From the NCBI GenBank assembly GCA_022579005.1, contig MU401524.1, positions 108,310 through 172,309 of the forward strand: a stretch of DNA of 64,000 bases, written 5' to 3'. Positions 34,930 through 47,989 of the stretch are shown here, piece after piece. Numbering within the stretch: position 1 is the first letter of the stretch; each line of letters begins with the position of its first letter. This DNA comes from Poronia punctata (Eukaryota > Ascomycota > Sordariomycetes > Xylariales > Xylariaceae). The notes beneath the pieces are model-generated. The model had not been told where the DNA came from. It did no database searches and worked only from the letters and a program-made list of their open reading frames with translations. The position numbers and the translations under genes are program-made.

Positions 34930-35095
34930 AAGAGTCAAGCCTCTTTCTCTTATCCACTCATAATCCGCCCATCCCCAATCCATCCATCCTGTCTTTCTTT
35001 CAACCCTTCCCTCTTCCTTCCTCTCCCTCACCACCGCTCTCTCTTACCTCTCTCCTTCCGGGAAGTCGATACGGTTCTTTTCTTTCCTCTAGGCT
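34930..35095 (+). promoter_or_regulatory. Pyrimidine-rich core promoter candidate of the cyclin gene
   Basis: About 160 bp of nearly continuous C/T (CTCTTTCTC..., CTTCCTCTCCCTC, CTTACCTCTCTCCTTCC). CT-rich blocks near transcription starts are common in fungal genes; the assignment is inferred from position and composition. Confidence 0.45.
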
Positions 35096-35560
35096 TTTGA
35101 CTGGCCCGTTTGACGATTTGAGCTCAGTTCCGAGACTGTCGACTGAGCTTGTGGTTTTCCGGGTGGCGTCGACTAGATCGAAACGAGAATAAGAAGGTCC
35201 GATATTCGAGAATCGAGGAATCCCGCAAACTCGACATTGCGTCCACACGTTTGTTTTCTTCTACCTTTCGGCATCTCCTACGGCAACCCAAGGACTGAAA
35301 AGCTGTGTTTTTACTTCCTGCAGAGATAGGAGGGAAATCGCATCTCCAAAACGACGCATTCGTGGTCAACCTGAACTCTACACGTAACCTCGGATCCTCT
35401 TCACTGAGCGAGTCGTCCCCTAAACTCTTGCACTCCTTGATTTTTGTAGCATCTTGTTTCGTTTTCCGTTGTGACCGTTCACGACACCGAATTCATCAAA
35501 CCCGGTTTTCTTGCCTTGAATGACAAGACTAGCCATTACCTATCACTTGAGACACGCCGA

Positions 35561-35937
35561 GTAAGTATTATTGTTACTTTTACGTCTTTCTACACACTAC
35601 CTTTATATGAAACGTTCCTCCCAAGACAATTTTACGCTGTGTTGGACTCTCCCGAGCTGGATGTGGGAGGATATTTTGGGGAACACCAGATTTGCTGTTC
35701 TGCAAGAACCTAAAGGGTCGCACAACCGGTGGAAAGGACGATTGTCAAATCTTGGGAACAATTCTCCAGCCATCGACTTCCTTGTTCCATTTCATAAACA
35801 TCGATTGTTTGAACGCGGCCATTGTTGTTTTCGACTTGGTTCTTATTTTGACAAAGTCTTTTGGCCATGTTATCCCAGATCTCCTCCTTTGTATTGGTTC
35901 AAACACGGCTTAATTAAACACTGACCTTTGATTGCAG
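35561..35937 (+). other. Candidate 5'-leader intron of the cyclin gene
   Basis: Strong donor GTAAGTATTA at 35561, CTGAC branch point at 35921 and TTGCAG acceptor ending 35937. Neither flank codes for recognisable protein, so it would be a 377-nt intron in a long leader. Confidence 0.5.
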
Positions 35938-36333
35938 CAGCCAAGGAGACATCAGTTTGTCCTTTTGACAGTGTAGCAGTTGCTGTCCATACCCTTGATA
36001 TAAAACTATCAATCCGATCAGTTTTACCGCATCAACAAACCCACACCATCCCCAAGAAGCAACTAGTCACGAAAGACAGCAGTTCCAGCTACAGACATAG
36101 CATAAATACCGACAGACATCGTCGTTTCGGACCGGGAGACTGTTGATGGCTCAAGCATCACAGTAGGGTCCCCACGAATCTTTGGCATTTCTGCCTCTTC
36201 AGCCCTGGAACTCACTGCCAGTTGTCCCAATAAGCAGAAGAACTGAGCCGTTACTTCCACGCGCTTGAAGCAGCCACCTCCGACAAAGGTCATCGCTGGT
36301 CTTTGGCGGAGATCTCCCTCATAATCCGTCATC

Positions 36334-37350
36334 ATGCCTGGCGGTGTTTGTGCCGTGCTCGATTACGAGTCCGAGATGATGGCCGATTATGTCGCTGATA
36401 TGGCAACCAGAGTTGTTATGCCCCGTTCCACGGTTGCACCGGCCTTCCGCAAGTTTGTGCATCAGATGCTCACGTCCACCCGTTTGCCCAGCACGACAAT
36501 ACTTCTGGGCATGAACTATCTTGCCAAGTACATCAACTTGAACAAGCATTTCGGCGTCTATGATACCGTTAGCGAAGGCGAGCTTTGGAAGATGGTTACA
36601 GTTGGACTTATGCTTGGCAGCAAGTTTATGGATGATAATACATTTCAGAACCGGTCGTGGGCCGACGTTAGCGGCATCTCGGTCCCCGAGCTGAATGCTA
36701 TGGAGATCAAATGGTTGACGGATATGGAGTGGAATCTGTTTGTCAATCTCGACCGAAGTCACGATTACGAAGCTTGGTTGAAGAGCTGGGAACAGTATCG
36801 CGGATCCAAGCAGCCGGTCCTTCAGAAGCACCAGGCTGTGAGAGAGAAGCTGGCACCGATTGTCACTGGTATCCACAACGATGGGCCATGGTGGGCCCAA
36901 GCTTCCACTCCAGTATACGAATCATGGGATGTTTCTGAACGCGAGTGGTATATGAGGAGAGCGGGCCAACCTGACAAGGTGGCCTACCGACCCCGAGAGG
37001 GATCGTGGCCAAACCACTACCAGAATGGTTGGCCCCAGGCTCCGTTGACCCCGCCTGATTCGGGATATGGTACCCCTGAGTATTTCAACTCGGCCGCGTC
37101 AGTTAATTCCCGCTACATTGAATCTTTCAACCAGGCCATTGAGAACCAAAGTTTCCATCGGTCGTTTCATGCCCCGTCTGGAAACTACTTGAACAACAAT
37201 GGCTCCCAATACCACCCGGGCTACCCTGGGCATAAGTGGTGGGATGCAGGAGTCGCTGACTGCAACTGCTCCCATTGCATTCCTTCTGCCCACGCCAAGG
37301 CCGGTCCCTATTTCCAGTCCCATGGCCATGTTCAACCGGTCATGGGGTGA
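36334..37350 (+). CDS. clg1: Clg1/Pcl-like cyclin
   Basis: Single exon, 338 aa, ATG in good context (CATCATGCC). Residues about 10-150 form a cyclin-box region: ADYVADMATRVV, FRKFVHQMLTSTRLPSTTILLGMNYLAKY, ELWKMVTVGLMLGSKFMDDNTFQNRSWADVSGI, LNAMEIKWLTDMEWNLFVNL, the pattern of Pcl/PHO80-type cyclins that bind a Pho85-like kinase. The C-terminal half is Pro/Asn/Tyr/Trp-rich, has LTPPDSGYGTPEYF, and ends with DCNCSHCIPSAHAK. In yeast Clg1 links Pho85 to growth and autophagy control; the role here is inferred. The leader is long, contains several upstream ATGs and a likely intron, and more than 13 kb upstream lacks other genes. Confidence 0.86.
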   Translation: MPGGVCAVLDYESEMMADYVADMATRVVMPRSTVAPAFRKFVHQMLTSTRLPSTTILLGMNYLAKYINLNKHFGVYDTVSEGELWKMVTVGLMLGSKFMDDNTFQNRSWADVSGISVPELNAMEIKWLTDMEWNLFVNLDRSHDYEAWLKSWEQYRGSKQPVLQKHQAVREKLAPIVTGIHNDGPWWAQASTPVYESWDVSEREWYMRRAGQPDKVAYRPREGSWPNHYQNGWPQAPLTPPDSGYGTPEYFNSAASVNSRYIESFNQAIENQSFHRSFHAPSGNYLNNNGSQYHPGYPGHKWWDAGVADCNCSHCIPSAHAKAGPYFQSHGHVQPVMG

Positions 37351-39373
37351 GTGGATGCTGTGGCAAGCAAACCTGTGGATTTTTTACGAACGACGAACAA
37401 AATACGTTACTTTTCTCACCTTGTTTTTCTTTTCTCTGATACCCCGTTTGGACCTAATGGAGGGGCTTTGATGGATGTTTCACGAAATACGAGATTTGCC
37501 GACCGCCCAACGAGCTGCAGGCGCAATTGGTGCGCAACTGATTCCTGGCGGCATAATCCACCTTGCGTCCTATGAACATCCAGGCATTCGGCCGTTCAAT
37601 GTGGCATTCCAGGCCGGTTATCTCTGCATCACGGCGTCTAATTTGTCAGTCCGGCGGCTGCCTTCATGAACTTGCATTCACATTTCCACAACTGGCAGGC
37701 AATTGGCGTTACTCGGTATTCCCCAACGGTTTGGAGTTTGTTTCTTACGATAGATTTCGTTGCATCACATTTGGATCGCATTTTACAGCGACGGCGGCTA
37801 AAATTTCTTCAACTTCGCTTGGCGTTTAAAAAAAAAAAGAATGGACCACTTCTGTTAGTCCCTTCGTCCAGCCATTCCCTTTTATTTCGGCTTCTACGCA
37901 TTGCAAGACAGAACAAGGCACATCAACACTAGTCAGCACTACTCAGCGATGGTCCCGGATCGAAGCCGGATGTTTGCAAGGAGCCGCCCTGGCTTTCCTT
38001 TGGTCGGGTACGAGCGGCAGTACCAGGTGACGTAGACGATCGAAAGCATTTACCTGCTTTCAGGCCTCGTCGTCACATTTTCCTTTTTCTGGGAGGATCG
38101 GACAAAAAACGAGTTGGCGTTGTTAATATCTTTCTCCTGCTGGAGTGATGTCCCAAAGAAGGGGCAGAGAAGACGTATATGCTACCCCTTCGTTACCCTC
38201 TTTTTTTTTCCAGGGAACTCTTCCTATTCCAAAAGATGTAAAGCAAGGGGGCTTACCACAGAAATCGTTCTGTGTTAGATGAAAAGGATAGGATTGGGCA
38301 TTTAGTACAGGGTACTACTACTACTACTACTCGGATGGTCAACGTATCACTTCTAGGGGCTGGGATTTCAGGGCAATTGAGGGATTGCGATTCACCCTTT
38401 TACGACTGGCATGATCTTCCGGCTTTGTCATTTGCATGGTGGTTCCGGGTTCGTGGTTGACAAAACTTGGCCTTTGACGGAAAGGGGTTGGCACTACTAA
38501 TGCTAGTATTTTCAACTTGTTCAAGTCCGAATTTCATCAAGCAGGAAGTCTTCGGCAACCACAAGGACTCTATTAGCAATGCTTCCCCTTTCACAACCTG
38601 TTTGATGTCATGAGGTCGTTAAAAAAAAGACACAATGTCATAGAAAGATGTTTAAACAAATATATACATAAGGATACCAGTACAATATCAGATTATCCGG
38701 TGTACACGTTTTGTCTTGAATGTCTTATGTAGAATCACAAAATACGTGACCTCTAATAGACTCATTCACTCTTTGGCCCATGGTTATTATGCAGCTAGCC
38801 GTGACGTTCAAGTTTCATGAGCCGTTGCTTGGATCAGTCTCAAGTGGTTCTCTTTAAAAGGTACCTACATGTAGCTTTACAGCTGGCGGATAGCTGACAA
38901 AGTGCAAGCCATCTGGCAGCTATGGCATTTTTGGAGTACCGTACGTGGGCAGGTGGTGTCTACAAGTAGGTTAAGTAGGCACCTTGCCAATAGGTATAGT
39001 GCAACTTTAATAGCTTAAATAGAACACAAACATATTTTACAGCATGTTGTTGATTTGTTCCATTAATCCCTAGGGGACAGAATCCCCATTTGTCAAATTA
39101 CTTCTGGCTGGTCTATGAGACACGAGAGAGAAAAAGAGATAAACCTTAACGTTGACCCCCACGTCTCTTTGTCACCTTTTTTTTCTTCCTTTTTGCAAAT
39201 CTTCTTTACATAAGCTTGAGTGAGTAAGAATGCTTGCCCCAACGGATATCACCTCAAGATGTATATCACCTCCTCAAATACTCATGAGGCTTCAGAACAG
39301 GGATAAATAACCACGTCTATTTTTATAATAAAAATAAAATAAAAAGGCTACACACACACACACACAAAAAAAG
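37351..39373. other. Intergenic, cyclin 3' side to FAM192A-domain gene promoter
   Basis: About 2 kb. The first several hundred bases are probably cyclin 3' UTR. A (TAC)n run lies near 38314-38330 and CA repeats just before the next ATG. Small frames at 37475-37932 show no support. Confidence 0.5.
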
Positions 39374-40181
39374 ATGTCGTCGCGGTTCGTGTCCGGCGGC
39401 ACAATCACGGGATCGAATACAGCAGCAGCAGCAGCAGCAGCAACAGCCCCTGAAGAAGCTGAAGAGGGAAAGGGAAAGGGAAACAACGTAAATTTAGGCG
39501 CGTCTTCGTCTTCTGTGGAATGGGAAGCCGTGCAGAAAGATCTCGAAGAACAGCGAAGGAAACGGGAAGAGGCGAGGAAGGCGACTGTAGAAGGGGGTGG
39601 TGGGGAGAAGAGCCTTTATGAGATATTACAGGCGAATAAAGGTATTTCCCCCCCTTTTCTTTTCTTTCCTTTTCTTTTCTTTACTTTCTCGTGTTTTAAG
39701 TGTGTGTGGGGTGAATATTCAGACTGACGAAAAAAAAAAATGAAAAAAAAAAGCGGCAAAACAAGCAGCGTTTGAAGAACAGAACCGTATCAGGAACCAA
39801 TTCCGAGCATTAGATGACGACGAGATTGAGTTCCTGCATACTGTTGGTGATGAGAAGCGTGCCGAGGAGGAACGCTTGAGACGGGAGACGGAGGAGAGGT
39901 TGGCTGGTTTTCGTAAGGCGCAGAATATTGTTACTATGACTGGTGGTGGTTCCGGTTCTGGTTCTGCAGACGAGGAAGAAGTTCTTCTGCTGCCGGCCCA
40001 GGAGGAGGAGGAGGAGACGTGGGCGACGAGGAAGAAGAGAAAGAGGGAAAAGGAAAAGGAGAGTGTTTTGAAAGGTGTTGTTGTTAAGCGGAAGATGAGC
40101 AGCGTGCCTGAACCTGAACCTGTGGAAGGAGATGGGGAGGCGAGCAAGAAGGAGAAGAAGAAACCTGGTGAGGCGAGACCA

Positions 40182-40214
<33 letters not shown>

Positions 40215-40289
40215 AAGACGACGACTGCTCAGAAGCCGAAACCAACATTAGGGCTTGTCGATTATGGTTCTGATTCGGATGATGAATGA
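39374..40289 (+). CDS. FAM192A/NIP30 N-terminal-domain protein
   Basis: Exons 39374..39641 and 39754..40289; 267 aa. The splice joins SLYEILQANK to AAKQAAFEEQNRIRNQFRALDDDEIEFLHTV, exactly the conserved core of the NIP30/FAM192A (PSME3IP1) domain; GACTGAC at 39722-39727 is the branch point. An alanine run encoded by CAG repeats and Glu/Lys-rich helices precede it. The C-terminal part is charged, with an EPEPEPEPEPE run, basic KKRKREKEKE (probable nuclear signal) and an acidic end DYGSDSDDE that could be a CK2 target. The human homologue binds the PA28-gamma proteasome activator and CK2 in the nucleus; the fungal role is unknown. Convergent with tim54. Confidence 0.88.
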
Positions 40290-40975
40290 TTGGTAGGCAA
40301 GCGAGGAGGAACTTAATTTTTAATCTCAGTCGCCCCATCTGCTAGGTTGGATTCTTGCCTGTCTCCGGGTACTTTCAATCTATGTACGCAGCCGCTGCAC
40401 AACCACTTTTTCACATCTGGCTGTATATATTATCACGCAAGGATGCCAGAACTAGCCAGTAGTATACTATTACGTAGTCGGTAAGATGGTGTCCGGAGCT
40501 CTACCTCAAGGATGAAAGCTCTTTTATCGTGTTGAGCAGGGTACCCTCTATCTCGGAGGGACGTATGACATTGTTGGTTTTTTTAAACGTCCAAGTAAAC
40601 TGATTGCCCAGCAAAGCATAATGTTTCGCTATATTTAGGACTGAGGTGATTGATCGTTGATAATATACATAACATGTATTCTCTTGGAACTGTATTAGAT
40701 GTCCCTGACTGTCCCGCACCAGATGGTGAGCAAAGGCAGTCTCGTGAGTTTTCGCCCCGTTGCCATCTTATATGTTTGGAGATTGTCCTGAAACTCATCA
40801 AGTTGACGTTTTGGTCCTCCAACCTCTATAGACCCCAGCCTACCTTTGGTACAAATACAAACATCGGACCTGCTCGCCGCTTCTATAGCATTAGGTACTT
40901 TCATGGAAGTGTTAATATTACAAATATACAACTCAGGCCTGCCCACCAACTGTCACGAGGGAGAATGACAATGCG
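40290..40975. other. Convergent intergenic region
   Basis: 686 bp between the 3' ends of the FAM192A-domain gene and tim54. Frames on both strands here are extensions or shadows of tim54. No gene seen. Confidence 0.55.
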
Positions 40976-42492
40976 CTACTCTTCCACGACAGGTGGCTGC
41001 CATTTCGGTTCGGGTGTGACTACCCAGCGCCAGAGACCGCGCAAGTGGCCCTTGATCCAGCCCTCGATTTCCTCCTCGGGTACGGTGATGGCACGAGCAC
41101 GGGCCTCGTCGTCAGCCTGCAACTCGAAACGACGCATCCGCGTTGCGATCCGGGTATCCAGGACGACGGGTTTAGTCCAGATTTTCTCAGCAGGGGGCTT
41201 GGGAGCCTCCTTATTCTCTTCCTCCTCCTTGGGCTTCGTTGCTTCCTTCCACACCGACTTTGGCCAGTCTTTCTCTTCCCGCGCTAAGACGGCGACTTGC
41301 TCGGGCTCGGTCGTGTCGTCCTCGTGGGCTTCTTCACGGTATTGCCGGGCTGTGGCCAAGCATGCCGCCGCTACTTCGCGGCCGATCTCATCGGCGAGGT
41401 GACGGCGGTTGAGAAACCGGCCTAGACGGATGGGGGTATTGGTGAAACCGAGAAGGTGAGGAAATGTTATAGGGGCCGAGGGCGAGAATTCGGCTGGGAT
41501 GATCATGGGGATAGAGGAGGTGGCATAATCCTCTACGCTGTTATATGGAGGGGGTTGGGGAGGTCGTTCGGGCTTCTTCTCTTCCGGTTTCTTCTCTTCC
41601 GGTTTCTTCTCTTCCGGTTTCTTCTCTTCAGCATCGGCCCCTTCCTTGGGCTCTCCTTCACCTGCGGGTGCCGCCGACTCGGCAGCGACTACAGGTTCTT
41701 GTACTACTGGGGCCGGTGGGGGCGTCAGGGGCCCAAGCCAGCCTTCGTGAAGGCCGCGTACGTACTCCTTCCAGGTATGACGACCAATGACGACGTCACC
41801 TCCAATTCCGGTGTACTCGGGTGTGCGGTTCCGTTTCCTTACCTCCTGCACCACTTCGTCTTGTGTCTGCGCGCCAGCGGTAATACTCGGATCTCTCGTA
41901 CGACGTATACGCTCTGCAACGGCGGCGCGCACGTCACCTTCCTTCCGCCCCTGTACAAACTCCCAGTCTAAGCCCGAAGCCGCGAGGATAGGCTTGATGT
42001 ATTCGGTATAATGGTCTTGAGCTACACGGAGGCCATCCGTGGGGGGGCTCTCGAGATATATCGTCAGCTTGCGTGGCATTTCGCTCGGCGACGAAATGGG
42101 CTCCTTTGCCAGATGTGACACGGCCTTCGCCCATCGCGCAGTAGCCCGCTTCTTCTCTCGCTTGTCGTAGATTATGGCAGCCGAGAATGTACCCAGGACC
42201 GTCCAGAATATCATCCAATTCCGCGAGGGTAGCTTCTTAGGTAGGTTGGGAAGTCCCATCATCCGTAGTGCCGGGTTCGGTTTGGCGGCCTTGTAGGCAG
42301 CATTTCCCGCAGTCGAGGCATTCGCCGTTGTTGAGGCCTATTAGAGAGGTATTGTTAGGTAAGTTGGATTCTGGTTCATGTAAAAATAGGCCCACATCGT
42401 AGTCAAACCGCCAAAGCAAAGGGACTTACAGCTTCACCGGCGGCTGTCGCTGCTAGGGGGGCAGTCGGAGCAGGAGGCTTTGAATCCGCCAT
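40976..42492 (-). CDS. tim54: Mitochondrial inner membrane translocase subunit Tim54
   Basis: Exons complement(42430..42492) and complement(40976..42337); 474 aa. I chose acceptor TAATAG (ACCTAAC branch point 18 nt before it); an in-frame CAAG acceptor 48 nt further on would shorten the protein by 16 residues. The family start is clear: NPALRMMGLPNLPKKLPSRNWMIFW, with one membrane helix at about 61-78, then YDKREKK. Further conserved parts are RKLTIYLESPPTDGLRVAQDHYTEYIKPILAASGLDWEFVQGR and DVVIGRHTWKEYVRGLHEGWLGP. Tim54 supports the TIM22 carrier translocase in yeast. A Glu/Lys/Pro tract with EEKKP repeated four times (DNA repeat at 41578-41632) splits the two conserved halves. The C-terminal domain faces the intermembrane space in yeast. 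Confidence 0.92.
41578..41632. repeat. 15-bp coding tandem repeat in tim54
   Basis: CTTCTCTTCCGGTTT units repeated almost perfectly about 3.5 times, encoding EEKKP on the minus strand. Copy number probably varies between strains. Confidence 0.9.
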
Positions 42493-43326
42493 GTTTTAGC
42501 TGGGCTACCTTTGCCTAAGGACAACGAATGGGGATGCTCGTTGGTAAAGGTTCGTCACGCGTTACAACAGCAGTTATTTGAATTGTTAGAGAACGGCCTG
42601 TAAACGGCCTTTTCTTTATTTATTTTCCCAACACTTTGCTACAACTTGAGGCCGCTCTTGTTTCCCGATCACGAGAAATTTCCTGGATCGAACTGAGGTT
42701 CCTTATCTTTCTGGCTATCAGTAGGTACATGTGTTTTAAGTTAGCCGCTTGGTATGAAAGGTACGTAGGTACTTACCTCAATGATTTAACCTCCTAACCT
42801 AGGAGGTATCCGCTATTTGCATTGCTACCTAGTAGGTGTGCCTGTAAATTAGGTAAGCAGCTGTTCATACTTGTACCTCTACTCGTACACTTTGAAACAG
42901 GTGCTGTCTCCCTGCCTTTCAGGTGCCCAGATCTGGCTTCTATGAAAGTCTTTGTTTGCAAACTGTGAAAAGATTTGGGCTAAATGACATTTTAATACAC
43001 GTATGTATAACGTATGATACACGTACAAGCAGGTACTAGGTAGACACGTAGACTAGATAAGGTACCTACCTATAATTTTGCCCTTGGTTGAAGTTCCCTA
43101 CGCAGCAAAAATGCCACAGGTTAAACAAACGGGTTATTATCAAGTCTTTTCTCTCTCCTAGTTTATCCTCCTCTTCTTATTTCTCTATATCATCCTGACT
43201 ATTAAAGTGAAGCGATGCGTTCCAAGTGGTCGACTGGACATTTTGTTGGTTCTGGAAAGGAAAACAGAGTCGACAGCACCCAGGCGTGCCAAGTAGGCGC
43301 CAAGTAGGAGGCGTGGGAGGTAGGTA
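42493..43326. other. Promoter side of tim54 and left flank of MITE
   Basis: About 830 bp, with many TACCTA/GTAGGTA words at 42720-43070. No gene seen. Confidence 0.5.
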
Positions 43327-43732
43327 CAGTGGGGACCCATTAGAAACGAGCACCACGATGTTTTACACCAAAACTTAACATGTTTAACAATACATAACAT
43401 AACTATAACATGGTCTAATATCTATTAAAAATAAAAGTATGTAATGGCTATTATTAGCTTTTATATTATGTACGTACTTAACATATACCTATTTTTTTAA
43501 TTTAATTATTAAAGAATATACTTATTTACTTTATTAGCAAAACCTTAAAACATATATAATTAAATAAATAAAATAGGTATTGTATTGTTTCTTTTTTTAT
43601 TTATATTTATTATAGCATGCTTAATATATTAAAACTATGTATAGCCTTATATCTTATAAATTGACAGAGTTATTGCAGTTGTAAGTTTAGAAAAAAAGTT
43701 TAGTTTTGCTCGTTTCTATTGAGGACCGACTG
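43327..43732. mobile_element. 406-bp AT-rich TA-flanked MITE (mariner/pogo-like ends)
   Basis: The left end CAGTGGGGACCCATTAGAAA and right end (reverse complement CAGTCGGTCCTCAATAGAAA) are inverted repeats that continue through ACGAGCA. TA flanks both ends (43325-43326 and 43733-43734). The core is extremely AT-rich with no coding frame. CAGT starts plus TA duplications are typical of the Tc1/mariner-pogo group. The AT bias fits repeat-induced point mutation. Confidence 0.82.
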
Positions 43733-43734
43733 TA

Positions 43735-44926
43735 CATCGTACTGGTAGATCGGTGGGTCACTCCCCTGATAATTGGATTAACAGTAAGTAACTAGCTAAA
43801 AGAAGAAGGCGGGGTAATATGCTTAAACCATTCAACTAGAAGTACTAAATCCAACATGGTTAGTCCAGATAGAACATTTTTGACGTTATAGCAAAGAAAC
43901 CATTCACGTCTTGAGCTGAGGCTGGTCAGTGCAGACTGGGTCCCTGCTAGCCACCCCGCCATCCTTCAACAAGGGTATATCTGCCATGCCCTCAAGATGC
44001 ATAATAGAAGAAATGTGCATGACCTTGGCATGAGCCTGCAATCCAAATGAACTTTTGCAAATAACGGATATAGCTGCGCTAACAGTAAACCGGCCTATTC
44101 CCATTACAGAATGCTAGTGAGCATCTTGTTGGGCATTATTATGTAGCTACAGGGGGGCTTCTGATAGTTGAATGGATTTCAGGGGTCAACGCCGACATTG
44201 TACAGCACTGGTTGGGCATTTCATGCACAACCTCTTGAACCCCCCTATTGTGTCTGCTCTGTTCAAGTCATTGTATGTCCTTCAAGCGTCACGAGAATAT
44301 ACGTATGATTTTGTTGTTATATTTGAGACAAAGTGGCTTGACGTAGACCTTTTACGACCTTTTGTTTGTTGTCACTTTTGCCGTTTCTAACCCATCAAAT
44401 CGGTTCACATACAAGATAAGGACCCTTGCCTTGGTATATTGTGGTCGAGGAGCGTCAAGTAAAGTAAATACTCTCCCAGTACCTCTATTCAAGCTGTGTA
44501 GTCTCTCAACCAAGCGCAAGCTTCTATCCCAAGAGTGGCATTTGCATAGCTTGATTTTTTACCATTCACGTTGTGGCTGACGCTTCACCGACCAGGTCCA
44601 CCAACACAAACCCAACCCGCTGGTTGCTCAGGACGGCCTGTGAAGAAAAGACCGACTCCGTTCACCTCTGCCCCCTCGCCACCCCTACATCCGAACAAGT
44701 CCAAAATATTTTGTACTTCTACTAGGAGAATAAGCGATTGTCCCAGTGCTGTGCAACTATTCATCGCTATATCATCCGAATCTGTCAATACCTCGAGTCT
44801 TATAAACGGTGTATCTCGATACACGCTGGAGGGGTAAAGCTGGCAGTTCTGCGCGCTAGTAGCTGTCGTACACTTCAAGAGTTGCGTTTATCGATCCAGA
44901 CTTTGAACAAGGACTAGGTAGTAAAG
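43735..44926. other. Intergenic upstream of cot-1
   Basis: About 1.2 kb, probably cot-1 promoter and leader. Small frames at 43904-44878 lack support. Confidence 0.5.
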
Positions 44927-47059
<2,133 letters not shown>

Positions 47060-47989
47060 ACGGCGCCAACCTTTGCTCATAGCAGCTTCAGCATCGTTGC
47101 GAGAGTGTAGCGCACATGCGCATGCAGTGAGCGAGTTGGAGATGCTGGCGGGTCTCACGGGGGGTTGCGTCCGGGATGATCCATACACACTTAGCGTTGT
47201 GCAGACACTCGACTATACGAATGAATGGTCTTAATTGTACCGCTTTTGCCTTACAGAGATGTTGCATCTTGGGGTTAAGGGCTGGAGCAGTTCTCTGTAA
47301 AGTGCCACAAAACGGTCTACATCTGGAAGAACGGGCCTAGATGAATGGGTCAGTTGGGAATGAAAGGGGATAAAATTATCCTATAGACATGTCAAGCGGG
47401 ATATGATATAGATCATAACTGTCGGGGTGGTCCGGCAGGCTCAGACCTGAAATAATATATGCGTCCATGGAAGCTAGATGCACATATCACTTAGCGCTGT
47501 AGACTAGACTACTACCTAGGGCTGCTAGGGCGACAGTTGATAGGAATCATCACAAATCTTGCAATGAGACAGAAAACCAACTGTTTTTAATCTCGGTACT
47601 CTCTTTATAGGATTGGGCAACTATCTATGTCTGTAAATATGTTCATAACTCCTTGTACATTTGTTCCGTCTTCGTTACTTCCTACGTACTCGTAGGTAGA
47701 GTTATGAGGCAAGAGGACAAGGTGGAATCAATGCGGGTGAGGGAAGTAAAAAGCCAGTACATATTGTTATCTAATCGTCGGTCCCACCTTTTCTATATCC
47801 CCTGTTCCAGTTAGCTTGACCAGGGTTCAATGTACTCGTATCTCTCCTACGGCTATGACAATCTACAGACCACTCTGTTGACATTATCATTGCAATTACC
47901 ATTGCCACCACAGTCCTCAGCCCGTACTTTCAATTTGAAGACTCTTGGTTTAACCCTGATCATACAACCTTGCAAAAGAAGACGAAAGA
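47060..47989. other. Intergenic between cot-1 and prp11
   Basis: 930 bp of cot-1 3' region and prp11 promoter. It contains one GTACTCGTAGGTA word near 47687. No gene seen. Confidence 0.5.

Noticed and set aside
35305..35924. Small frames upstream of the Clg1-like cyclin
   Set aside because: They overlap a strong leader-intron signal and show no conserved protein features; treated as leader sequence.
40650..41402. 250-codon plus-strand frame
   Set aside because: Most of it is antisense to the conserved C-terminal part of tim54.
42289..42337. Alternative tim54 acceptor (CTACAAG) giving a protein shorter by 16 residues
   Set aside because: Also in frame, but the upstream TAATAG acceptor has a better-spaced ACCTAAC branch point; kept only as an alternative.
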